64,000 nucleotides of DNA from Candidatus Babelota bacterium (GTDB taxonomy: Bacteria > Babelota > Babeliae > Babelales > Vermiphilaceae), in contig JAPLIS010000019.1 in assembly GCA_026388985.1 (NCBI GenBank), positions 1-64,000 of the forward strand, given 5' to 3'. Below the pieces are notes generated by a model, which worked only from the letters and a program-made list of their open reading frames with translations, had not been told where the DNA came from and did no database searches. Position numbers and translations under genes: made by a program. Positions 26,983-34,354 of the stretch are shown in pieces (position 1 is the first letter of the stretch; every line of letters begins with the position of its first letter).

Positions 26983-28563
26983 ATGAATAATCAACCAAAA
27001 CAACTCGGGCTTAATTGCAGTATATTTGAAAATTTTGTTAAAAATAACCGTATCTATGTTGACAAAACTCGCATTATATATGATCTCATCACCGCCCGAA
27101 ACAATGAGCATTTTTATTTTGTATCCCGTCCCCGTCGCTTTGGTAAATCATTGTTCATTTCAACGCTTAAAGCTATATTTTCTGGTAAAAAAGAACTATT
27201 TAATGAATATTGGATTGGTAAAAATAGTTCATATGACTGGCCACAGCATCCAGTAATTCATTTAGACTTTGGTGGCATCGCGCATAGAACACCAGAAAAA
27301 TTTGAACAAAGTTTTTGCTTTGCTTTACAAAAAATTGCAAAAAGCTGTGCTATTGAAAAATTAGAGGGAACTGTTCCTGGAGATATGCTTCAAGACCTTG
27401 TTGAAAAATTGTCACCCAACGGCAAAATTGTTTTACTCATTGACGAATATGACAAACCAATGGTTGACCATATAGATAATATACCCCTGGCAGAAGAAAA
27501 TAGAAAAATACTTAATAGCTTTTATACTACCGTCAAGTCACTTGAAGAATATTGGCGTGCTATTTTTATCACGGGTGTAAGTAAATTCACCAAAACCTCC
27601 CTTTTCTCTGGCCTTAACAACCTGCAAGAACTTTCTATGGATCCAATAGCCGCCGAATTATTTGGCTATACACATGAAGAGCTTGTTACCTATTTCCCTA
27701 CATACATAGATGATCTTGCTAATCATTTAGGTTTATCTAGGCAAGAAACTCTTGATACCATGAAAGAATGGTATGATGGATATCGATTCTCTAAAGATAT
27801 GCAAAAACCTCAAATGTATAGCCCCCTTTCAGTTATTGCCTGCTTAAGCTCTAAAGAATTTGCTAACTATTGGTTTAATACCGGCAATCCCGGCTTTTTA
27901 ATAGCTCTTTTGCGTTTAAATGGCATAGATCTTGAGATTCATGACATCATTCAACTATCAATCAAAAGTTTGAATACGATTGACATTCACAATATTCCCC
28001 TTTTCCCGCTTCTTTTTCAAACCGGCTACCTAACCATTGTTGACTACAATACACAAACAGAGATCTTTACCCTCGATTATCCCAACAAAGAAATACGTGA
28101 ATCTTTTAAAGATTATCTGATGCAAGCTTTTTCATATGCCTCTACGGCCGCAATTGATAAAGAATTAGTAAAAATGCGGAGCGCATTGACACACAAAAAC
28201 TTTGAACAATTTTGCAATGCTGTCAAAACACTTTTTGCTGGCATTCCCCATAACTTGCATATTGCAAAAGAAGCCTACTACCATTCTCTTTTTCACTTCA
28301 TGTTTGACCTGCTGGGTATGAAACCAAAGTCAGAAGAAGCGACAAGTCGCGGTGAATCTGATCTGGTGCTAGAAACGGCTGATAGTGTGATGGTGTTTGA
28401 ATTTAAGTTTAGTAAATCAGCGCAAGATGCATTAGATCAAATTATGCACAAAAAATATCATAAAAAATATATGCATAAAAACAAAGCTATTATCTTAGTT
28501 GGCATCAATGTTAACTTTAAAGAGAAAGAGTTAGAGTTTGAATGGTTGCAACACAGCCTGTAA
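26983..28563 (+). CDS. AAA-ATPase / PD-(D/E)XK nuclease family protein (DUF1703 type)
   Basis: A 526-aa protein with the widespread AAA-ATPase-like plus DUF1703 architecture. The N-terminal FVKNNRIYVDKTRIIYDLI is typical. Walker A is SRPRRFGKSLF and Walker B is KIVLLIDEYDKPM. The middle is helical, and the C-terminal nuclease-like fold has GESDLVLETADSVMVFEFKF (the Asp...ExK triad). The true biochemical role of this family is unknown; it expands greatly in some symbionts and may defend against or belong to mobile elements. No export signal. It converges with the CPT-like gene, 5 nt apart. Confidence 0.85.
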   Translation: MNNQPKQLGLNCSIFENFVKNNRIYVDKTRIIYDLITARNNEHFYFVSRPRRFGKSLFISTLKAIFSGKKELFNEYWIGKNSSYDWPQHPVIHLDFGGIAHRTPEKFEQSFCFALQKIAKSCAIEKLEGTVPGDMLQDLVEKLSPNGKIVLLIDEYDKPMVDHIDNIPLAEENRKILNSFYTTVKSLEEYWRAIFITGVSKFTKTSLFSGLNNLQELSMDPIAAELFGYTHEELVTYFPTYIDDLANHLGLSRQETLDTMKEWYDGYRFSKDMQKPQMYSPLSVIACLSSKEFANYWFNTGNPGFLIALLRLNGIDLEIHDIIQLSIKSLNTIDIHNIPLFPLLFQTGYLTIVDYNTQTEIFTLDYPNKEIRESFKDYLMQAFSYASTAAIDKELVKMRSALTHKNFEQFCNAVKTLFAGIPHNLHIAKEAYYHSLFHFMFDLLGMKPKSEEATSRGESDLVLETADSVMVFEFKFSKSAQDALDQIMHKKYHKKYMHKNKAIILVGINVNFKEKELEFEWLQHSL

Positions 28564-28568
28564 ACTCT

Positions 28569-29249
28569 TTATTGTTTATATATAGAGCGCTCAATAACTG
28601 CTATATTTTCATCAATAGTCTGCATATGCGTATCTACCATAAGATCATACTCTACACCCTGATGCACATGCTCAAACTGCCATCTTGCTGAGCCAATTTT
28701 TCTATCACCACGACTTTTTTCTCGCTGTTCCAAAATATCAAGGGGCGCTGTAACACCCACCCATAGCACATTAAAACTTTGTAACATCTGTTGCCATTCT
28801 GCAACCTGTTGCTTACCAAAAGAAACATCATCAACAATTATATTGTGTCCTGAGGAGGCCAACGTAAGCACTATATCCTTAAATGCTTGCATCATAAGCT
28901 TACCAAAATCACCAGTAACTATTTTATAGGCAATTATAACACCCTGCTGATCTTTAACTGGCTGCCAACTAAACCCTGGCGCCACTGTATCATTGGTCCA
29001 ATCGTTTAATTTTTCTGGCATCATGTAAATAATTTGATCAATACCAAGCACTAAAAAGGGGCTTTTAAGCGAATTTTGCAATGCACGGGCTAAGGTTGTT
29101 TTACCCGCACTTGATGGTCCATTTAGATAAACAATGGAAAAGTTATCGTACATCTTCATCCTTTTTTTATTTAAATATCCTATCTCAATTGAAGGCTGAG
29201 CTATAAGTATATAAAATAATCCTAAACAATAAAACAAACCCGATTTCAT
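28569..29249 (-). CDS. CPT-like P-loop kinase (chloramphenicol phosphotransferase family)
   Basis: A protein of up to 226 aa. Walker A is VYLNGPSSAGKTTLARAL. Other family features are FLVLGIDQIIYMMPEKL, GHNIIVDDVSFG and LDILEQREKSRGDRKIGSAR (the R-rich lid). This fold phosphorylates small molecules; chloramphenicol itself is only one known substrate. From the first ATG the protein has a hydrophobic N-terminus (GLFYCLGLFYILIAQ). However, the ATG at 29153 has a far better ribosome binding site (AAAGGA, 5 nt away) and would give a plain cytosolic enzyme of about 194 aa. Three other family members at 37.9, 39.2 and 45.1 kb carry N-terminal hydrophobic segments. Confidence 0.75.
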   Translation of the reverse strand: MKSGLFYCLGLFYILIAQPSIEIGYLNKKRMKMYDNFSIVYLNGPSSAGKTTLARALQNSLKSPFLVLGIDQIIYMMPEKLNDWTNDTVAPGFSWQPVKDQQGVIIAYKIVTGDFGKLMMQAFKDIVLTLASSGHNIIVDDVSFGKQQVAEWQQMLQSFNVLWVGVTAPLDILEQREKSRGDRKIGSARWQFEHVHQGVEYDLMVDTHMQTIDENIAVIERSIYKQ

Positions 29250-29260
29250 GTGTCACGCTT

Positions 29261-29455
29261 CTACTTAAAATTCTTAGTAAACCATAACACCAAATCATCT
29301 TCAAGCGGATAGTTATTTCCAGGAATAGCACTTTGGTAATTATAGGTTGCGCCTTTACCTACTTGAACATTTATTTATGTGGTAAGCATACATAAAGCAT
29401 CCACACATCTCCTGTATCACCATTTTCTTTAATCTTTTTAAATCCAGTGTTTACT
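29261..29455 (-). pseudogene. Decayed coding remnant
   Basis: Two protein-like stretches follow one another in different frames with stops between: VNTGFKKIKENGDTGDVW continuing to a stop near 29370, then VQVGKGATYNYQSAIPGN continuing to a TAG at 29261. Composition looks like former coding sequence, but I cannot name the family. It lies just after the SAP-domain gene. Confidence 0.35.
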
Positions 29456-29458
29456 GAA

Positions 29459-30070
29459 TTATTGCGTAAGTCTATTTTTGCCTACTAATTCTAAAAAAAA
29501 ACTATCGAAAATCATGTTAGCTTTCTGAACATAAGAGTTTCGTTCGAGTTTCCAAGCCTCTATAACTTGTGCTTTTGAACATTCTGGATGTTCTTTTGAG
29601 TATCGCTGTATAAAATTCAGATAAGCCCACTCTTTTTTTAGTGTTGCTTTCCGTATTTTACGTGATTCGTATTCCTTCTGCCAAAAAGAGGCAAATTCCT
29701 CATAAGTTGGTGGATCTCCCTGTGCCCACCTCTCATTAATCCAATCGATTCCGAAAGCAGTAAAATGAAAATGATCTCCTATGTGTTTCTTGAAAAACAT
29801 TCGAGTATTCAGATCATTTTTATATGCTCCCATCAAGATTTTAGTTTTCGGTTCAAGTGGATATGTTCTCCCCTTGATAACTCTAGAGCTATCAGGAAAA
29901 CTCATTAATTCTTGTTTTTTTCCTGATTTAAAGTAAGACAAAAGTCTTAAAATCAAATCTTTTTTATTTCCAGAAGAAGAAAGTTGAAATCGATCACAAA
30001 CTTCCCTCAACTCTTGCACATGAAAATAATATAAATAGACCTCTATCTGAACTAATTCAACTGAATTCAT
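29459..30070 (-). CDS. SAP-domain protein (DUF6434-like)
   Basis: A 203-aa protein with an N-terminal SAP motif, a helix-turn-helix nucleic-acid-binding fold (YYFHVQELREVCDRFQLSSS then GNKKDLILRLLSYF, about 12-47). The second part contains FTAFGIDWINERWAQGDPPT and YEEFASFWQKEYE, resembling a domain found in SAP proteins of Firmicutes and others. It probably binds DNA; the role is unknown. Its start overlaps the stop of the upstream GyrI-like gene by 4 nt (ATGA), so the two are co-translated. Neither carries an export signal, in contrast to the surrounding genes, so the pair may be an acquired unit. Confidence 0.6.
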   Translation of the reverse strand: MNSVELVQIEVYLYYFHVQELREVCDRFQLSSSGNKKDLILRLLSYFKSGKKQELMSFPDSSRVIKGRTYPLEPKTKILMGAYKNDLNTRMFFKKHIGDHFHFTAFGIDWINERWAQGDPPTYEEFASFWQKEYESRKIRKATLKKEWAYLNFIQRYSKEHPECSKAQVIEAWKLERNSYVQKANMIFDSFFLELVGKNRLTQ

Positions 30071-30534
30071 TTGTCTCTCTTGATCGCAATATAAACTTTC
30101 ACTTCTGGATTTCTTTGAGGATCAAAATCTGATGAATATAACTCAAAATCAGTGGTATAAGAACGGGACAAATCCGATTGCCAAATCGCTTGCCAAGCAG
30201 CCACCAAACCTTGGGGAAATTCTCCCTTTGTTGTAAAAACAGCATAATGTGATTCAGGGATCACTTTGCCAACTAATCCAGCTGGAACCTCGTCTAAACT
30301 AGAAACTTGTACCCCTAGAATCCAAGAGTATGGTTGTGTATAATCTCCTTCATAATCTGTATAAACAGCTAGAATAGTGCCATTTATCTTATTAGGAATC
30401 TTAGCGAGAATATTTTCATTAAAAAACCTATCTTTATGGATAGGCATTTCTAACGAACATTTTTGGTTGTCAGTTCTTAACTCAAATCCAATAAAAAAAA
30501 ATTCTTTATGCTTTTCAATAGCATGGTGCATCAT
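30067..30534 (-). CDS. GyrI-like / effector-binding-domain protein
   Basis: A 155-aa stand-alone effector-binding domain (the GyrI/SOUL-like fold also seen fused to AraC and MerR regulators). Recognisable parts are ILAVYTDYEGDYTQPYSWIL, GLVGKVIPESHYAVFTTKGE and LVAAWQAIWQSD, followed by TTDFELYSSDFDPQRNPEVK and VYIAIK, the usual C-terminal pattern. Such proteins bind small hydrophobic compounds or act on partner proteins. It has no DNA-binding domain, but is co-translated with the SAP-domain gene that follows, which might supply one. Confidence 0.75.
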   Translation of the reverse strand: MMHHAIEKHKEFFFIGFELRTDNQKCSLEMPIHKDRFFNENILAKIPNKINGTILAVYTDYEGDYTQPYSWILGVQVSSLDEVPAGLVGKVIPESHYAVFTTKGEFPQGLVAAWQAIWQSDLSRSYTTDFELYSSDFDPQRNPEVKVYIAIKRDK

Positions 30535-30565
30535 TCAATAACCCCACAAACAACTTTGATTTATT

Positions 30566-31024
30566 TTATTTTTTATCATCTACAATTATATGCTTTGTTG
30601 TTGCAATTCCCAATCCAATCGCAGCCCAAGCGGCAGTACCTTTTGGTTGGCAAAAAGCTCCAGAAGCTGCGCCTATTTTAGTACATGCAACATACACTTG
30701 TCCACTCTCTACCTTTTGCGATCCATGCACTAATACTTCACCAACCATTCCCACAGCCATACCCGCACCCATTCCTAGCAATGCATAAGAAAAAGAACCT
30801 AACATATGATCCGGAATATCTCTCACATTGCTCTGTGCCTGTTGACTAGAAAACGACCTACTATTTACCTGCTGAAAATATTGTCGCATTGTTACTTTTG
30901 CCCTGTGAGCTCGTGCACTATGTGACGCTAATTGCTTTGAATGTGCGGTCAAAACTTGCATGCTCTGTACTGAAGGGCAATAGATAATAAAAGATAAAAA
31001 AACGAAAACATGTATACTTTTCAC
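30566..31024 (-). CDS. Hypothetical exported protein with glycine-zipper-like segments
   Basis: Not recognised. The 152-aa protein has a signal peptide (VFVFLSFIIYCPSVQS), a basic Ser/Gln-rich stretch, and two hydrophobic Gly/Ala-rich segments (YALLGMGAGMAVGMVGEVLV and GTAAWAAIGLGIATT) with GxxxG spacing that could insert in membranes. Two Cys residues lie between them. No clear relatives in the window. Confidence 0.5.
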   Translation of the reverse strand: MKSIHVFVFLSFIIYCPSVQSMQVLTAHSKQLASHSARAHRAKVTMRQYFQQVNSRSFSSQQAQSNVRDIPDHMLGSFSYALLGMGAGMAVGMVGEVLVHGSQKVESGQVYVACTKIGAASGAFCQPKGTAAWAAIGLGIATTKHIIVDDKK

Positions 31025-31130
31025 GTGTGATCCAACAATAATGTAATGCGATACAATAAGATATACTCCTAGAATACGCTTTTTTTTAATTAAAAAAAAT
31101 TAAAATTAGCATTGATCAACCCCCTGTGGC

Positions 31131-31146
31131 CATATGTCGACATATG
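31131..31146. promoter_or_regulatory. 16-bp perfect palindrome in a divergent intergenic region
   Basis: CATATGTCGACATATG is a perfect palindrome between the glycine-zipper gene (minus) and the Rpn-like gene (plus), about 70 nt ahead of the latter. It could be an operator, but nothing identifies the protein that would bind it. Confidence 0.3.
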
Positions 31147-31218
31147 ACCTGAAGAATGTTATATAATCAAATTAATTGATACATAGCAGTTACCCGTTTT
31201 TATATAAAGGTCAAAAGT

Positions 31219-31827
31219 ATGAATTTCTTAAATCCACAAACTGACGTTGCCTTTAAAAAGTTATTTGGGGATGATGCCCATAAAAATTTAGTAATCAATT
31301 TTTTAAATAGCTTGCTGGAGCGTGTAGAGGGGGAAAAGATTGTTGATGCGGTGGTTAATCATGAAAACCCGGTAGTTGGTATTTTACCAAATGAGCCGGT
31401 TATTCTTGATATTTGTTGCACTGACCAGAAAAATAATAAATGTTTTTTTGAAATTCAGGTTATGGCTCCTGAAGATTGTTTTGTTAGAGCAACCTGTTAT
31501 GCTTCGTTGGCGTTAGGTAGGCAGAAACCGTATGGTGAACTCATCCCAGTGATTTTTGTGGGGATACTTAATTTTGATATTTCTACAGACACCGATTATA
31601 TCAGCCATCATACCCTTTGCGATAAAGAAACAGGCCAGCCAACAGAGCTCTCAATAATGCATTATTATTTTATTGAGCTGAATAAGTTTAATAAAGACCT
31701 TGAAACTATTGATACTGATCTTGATAAATGGATTTACCTATTTAAACATGCAGCCAGTTTGCACAGTGTGCCATCAGCGTTTAAAGAGCCGGTGTTTGCG
31801 CAAGCGTTTGATCGGTTATCGCACTAA
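31219..31827 (+). CDS. Rpn-like PD-(D/E)XK nuclease/transposase-family protein, short form
   Basis: A 202-aa protein of the recombination-promoting nuclease (Rpn/YhgA-like, PF12784-type) family. It begins with the typical NPQTDVAFKKLFGDDAHKNL and has the nuclease core ILDICCTDQKNNKCFFEIQV (Asp...ExQ). Relatives are usually nearer 280-300 aa, so the C-terminal part may be missing. The final 137 nt of the gene are duplicated about 1 kb downstream, beyond a HEPN/MNT module, suggesting the module was inserted into or next to this gene. Rpn proteins are linked with DNA mobility and, more recently, phage defence; function here is unknown. Confidence 0.8.
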   Translation: MNFLNPQTDVAFKKLFGDDAHKNLVINFLNSLLERVEGEKIVDAVVNHENPVVGILPNEPVILDICCTDQKNNKCFFEIQVMAPEDCFVRATCYASLALGRQKPYGELIPVIFVGILNFDISTDTDYISHHTLCDKETGQPTELSIMHYYFIELNKFNKDLETIDTDLDKWIYLFKHAASLHSVPSAFKEPVFAQAFDRLSH

Positions 31828-31858
31828 AAAATTGACAGATTTAGTGTTAATGCGCAAG
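31690..31858 (+). repeat. Direct repeat, left copy (end of the Rpn-like gene)
   Basis: 169 bp covering the last codons and the 3' flank of the Rpn-like gene. It recurs at 32707-32875 with about five mismatches and no gaps (offset 1017). The two copies bracket the HEPN/MNT pair. Confidence 0.9.
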
Positions 31859-31899
31859 CCGCAAGCAAAAAGATAAGGGGCTTGTTACGCTTATGTTAA

Positions 31900-31950
31900 G
31901 CTGTGAATAATATGCTATAATTAGCATATATAATAAGCGATAAAAACAGG
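31900..31950 (+). promoter_or_regulatory. Putative promoter of the HEPN/MNT module
   Basis: TATAAT occurs at 31916-31921 and 31929-31934. The whole 51-bp stretch resembles 35905-35954 ahead of a MazG-like gene (shared ends ...ATATAATAAG then GATAAAAA). No strong -35 box is present. Confidence 0.45.
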
Positions 31951-31973
31951 TCGATTTAAAAAGGTATAAAGAT

Positions 31974-32276
31974 ATGAATCATGACAATTTAACACAAGAA
32001 TATAAAGATTGGTTATTGAAGGCGGTCGCGTACCATTTCCCTACCGCAAAAGTAATTTTATTTGGTTCTCGCGCGCGCGGTACCAATTCTCCCGGTTCGG
32101 ATATTGATTTGGCATTGGATACTGGTGAGCCGATTCAATTATCTGAAATGGCTCGTGCCCGCATAACATTAGAAAATGTACCTATTGCGCTTGCTGTAGA
32201 TATTGTTGATATGCACAATATTCCTGAAGAACTCAAAGCTATTATTTTGAAAGAGGGAGTCGTATGGAAAGATTGA
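31974..32276 (+). CDS. MNT-type nucleotidyltransferase (MntA-like antitoxin)
   Basis: A 100-aa minimal nucleotidyltransferase: VILFGSRARGTNSPGSDIDL has the GSx(10)DxD motif, with all catalytic positions present. In HEPN/MNT pairs, the MNT protein neutralises the HEPN RNase by adding AMP units to it. The next gene encodes the expected HEPN-type partner and overlaps it by 13 nt, so translation is coupled. GGTATAAAGAT precedes the ATG. Confidence 0.85.
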   Translation: MNHDNLTQEYKDWLLKAVAYHFPTAKVILFGSRARGTNSPGSDIDLALDTGEPIQLSEMARARITLENVPIALAVDIVDMHNIPEELKAIILKEGVVWKD

Positions 32277-32707
32277 AGTTAGATTTTGTGCAGTTGAATA
32301 AAGCGCTCAAGACCCTTGAAAACTCTTTTGATGTTGCACAAAAAATAGCAGCAATGGGGAATCCAGAGTTTTTATTGGCCGCTCAGGATTCTATTATTCA
32401 AAGATTTGAATATTCTTATGAAGGATTTTGGAAATTTTTAAAAAAATATTTGGAACAGATGCATCACTTTGAAGATTTAAATAGCCCTAGAAAAGTATTT
32501 CGCGCAAGTGTTAAGGCAGAGGTATGTACTCTAGAAGAGGGAAATACTTTTATTGATATGGCTGATAGTCGCAATGGGACATCGCATGCCTATAGTATTG
32601 AAGTGTCGCGATTTGTTTTGTCGGTTGTTCCACATTATTATAGTGCAATGATAGCTGTTGTTCATAGGCTTGACGCAGAACTTGGGTCTTTGGAAAAAAT
32701 TATATAA
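32264..32707 (+). CDS. HEPN-family protein (HepT-like / NTase substrate-binding)
   Basis: A 147-aa all-helical protein of the HI0074-like (nucleotidyltransferase substrate-binding, HepT-related) family. The first half has QDSIIQRFEYSYEGFWKFLK, typical of the family. The candidate RNase motif Rx4H is in DSRNGTSHAYS, and YSIE follows at the place where the partner MNT protein modifies Tyr or Thr in known HepT proteins. Together with the overlapping MNT gene it forms a probable toxin-antitoxin pair. The stop is immediately followed by the right copy of the 169-bp repeat. Confidence 0.82.
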   Translation: MERLKLDFVQLNKALKTLENSFDVAQKIAAMGNPEFLLAAQDSIIQRFEYSYEGFWKFLKKYLEQMHHFEDLNSPRKVFRASVKAEVCTLEEGNTFIDMADSRNGTSHAYSIEVSRFVLSVVPHYYSAMIAVVHRLDAELGSLEKII

Positions 32708-32875
32708 ATAAAGATCTTGAAACTATTGATACTGATCTTGATAAATGGATTTACTTATTTAAACATGCAGCCAGTTTGCACAGTGTGCCATCAGCATTTA
32801 AAGAGCCAGTGTTTGCGCAAGCGTTTGATCGATTATCGCACTAAAAAATTGACAGATTTAGTGTTAATGCGCAAG
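32707..32875 (+). repeat. Direct repeat, right copy (Rpn-like 3' fragment)
   Basis: A second copy of 31690-31858. It contains the last 46 or so codons of the Rpn-like gene, including its stop and flank, without the front of the gene. It is therefore a remnant, not a gene, and marks the far boundary of the inserted HEPN/MNT module. Confidence 0.9.
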
Positions 32876-33016
32876 TAGGAAACAACTTTTGTTTTTTAAA
32901 TAAGCTTTTGTGTGCGATACGGCAATAAGCAGAGTATATGTTTCTTGCTTTGTTAAGTGCAATAGAGTAAAGTGCCTTATGGCATATATTATTATTATTT
33001 CATAGGAAGAACTACT

Positions 33017-34294
33017 ATGTTGTTACGCTCATTATCGCACTATGCATTATCTATTTTACTACTGTCCACACTATCAACCGTTCACGCAGACACATGGAAA
33101 GTATTATTTTACATGGATTCAGGTGACAATTTAAGTGATATGGCCTTTAAAAATATTACTGATATGGTCAGGGGTGCGCCTAACGATAATGTTGAATTTT
33201 TGATTCAGTTACACGCTTACTATAACAGTGGATTACGGTATCAAGTTACTAACAATGGGCTTGTTTTTTTGCAAGAAGTATTGATGAGCGGTGATGGCAA
33301 GCAAGATGCGATTGATGCTGCAGAATGGGCGTTTGCCAACAATAACGCAGATCACACAATGCTTATATTTTCTAATCATGGCTATGGCATTTTAGATCCG
33401 CACTTTAATTATGACACTAACAAATGGGAAACTGAATTTGATCCTGTTAACTCGACATGTTCAGGAAGCTCTTGCGCACTGTTAATGCAAAAAAAATCTA
33501 TACCTTTACATGAAGCACATACGCAACACAAAGGATTTATGTTTAATGATCAAACAAAAACATATCTGAACAATCAGGATCTTATTGATACATTGGCACA
33601 TATCAAAAATACCATTCTTAAGGGACGTACATTAGATATCCTTGCATTTGATACATGTATGGGTGCCATGCTTGAAGTTGGCTATCAATGTGCCCCATTT
33701 GCGCGGTACTTAGTTGGCAATCAAAGCTGTTCTTTACTTGATGGGTTTGAATATCAAGGGATCATGAAAGCATTAAATAATGGCAATAACAGTCCGCGAG
33801 ATGTGGCCAAGGGGATGGTGAATGCATTTGATGCATATTATAATGCTCATGATGCGTCAGGTATATATACTCATACGGCATTAGATCTTGAACAAGTAGG
33901 ACGTGTATGCCAAGCAGTTGATACTTTTGCTGCATTAGCTATCACCTTGCCAGATTGCCAAAACATACTTGATCAGATTCGCGCCAAAAGTCCACGATTT
34001 TGCTTATTTCCCATGTATACAGATATTGTTGAATTTTGCACTCTGATGGATACACATCTTTATTTATTTGAACCTAGTGATACAACAAGAGCTTTACACT
34101 TAGCTGTGCACAATGTGCAAAATACAGTACAAGATGCGGTGGTTGCACGATGTGGTGGATCACAAACAGTAGGGTTAGCTCATGGCTGTGCCATTTACTG
34201 CCCATTTTCTCATATTGATAGTTCATACTACAAAACTCTGTTTGCTCAACAGTGTCAATGGCTCGCATTGCTTGAAAAAATATGCAACAACTAA
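33017..34294 (+). CDS. Exported clostripain-family (C11) cysteine peptidase
   Basis: About 425 aa. The signal peptide ends near LSTVHADT. The C11 fold starts at WKVLFYMDSGDNLSDMAF. The catalytic His is in MLIFSNHGYGILDP and the catalytic Cys in LDILAFDTCMGAMLEVGYQ, followed by YLVGNQSCSLLDGFEYQGI, all matching clostripain-like peptidases, which usually cut after Arg or Lys. It probably acts outside the cell or in the periplasm. I use the ATG at 33017 (AGGAAG upstream), since the in-frame Met at 32972 adds a non-signal leader. Many C11 peptidases self-activate by internal cleavage; no activation site is evident here. Confidence 0.88.
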   Translation: MLLRSLSHYALSILLLSTLSTVHADTWKVLFYMDSGDNLSDMAFKNITDMVRGAPNDNVEFLIQLHAYYNSGLRYQVTNNGLVFLQEVLMSGDGKQDAIDAAEWAFANNNADHTMLIFSNHGYGILDPHFNYDTNKWETEFDPVNSTCSGSSCALLMQKKSIPLHEAHTQHKGFMFNDQTKTYLNNQDLIDTLAHIKNTILKGRTLDILAFDTCMGAMLEVGYQCAPFARYLVGNQSCSLLDGFEYQGIMKALNNGNNSPRDVAKGMVNAFDAYYNAHDASGIYTHTALDLEQVGRVCQAVDTFAALAITLPDCQNILDQIRAKSPRFCLFPMYTDIVEFCTLMDTHLYLFEPSDTTRALHLAVHNVQNTVQDAVVARCGGSQTVGLAHGCAIYCPFSHIDSSYYKTLFAQQCQWLALLEKICNN

Positions 34295-34315
34295 ATCTGC
34301 TTTAAAAAAGATTTT

Positions 34316-34345
34316 GGGTGCGTAAGTACAATTACTGACGCACCC
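34316..34345. terminator. Bidirectional hairpin terminator
   Basis: GGGTGCGT (34316-34323) pairs with ACGCACCC (34338-34345), extended by AGTA/TACT after one mismatch. It lies between the convergent peptidase and AAA+ genes. T-rich tracts are weak on the plus side, while minus-strand reading is followed by AAAATCTTTTTT. Confidence 0.6.
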
Positions 34346-34354
34346 CGTTAACCT

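Noticed and set aside
28569-29249. Calling the CPT-like kinases chloramphenicol resistance genes
   Set aside because: The fold matches, but several copies, export signals and a lack of resistance context argue against a specific antibiotic substrate.
31219-32875. A transposon carrying the HEPN/MNT pair
   Set aside because: No terminal inverted repeats or short target duplications are visible; the long direct repeats fit homologous recombination or tandem duplication better.
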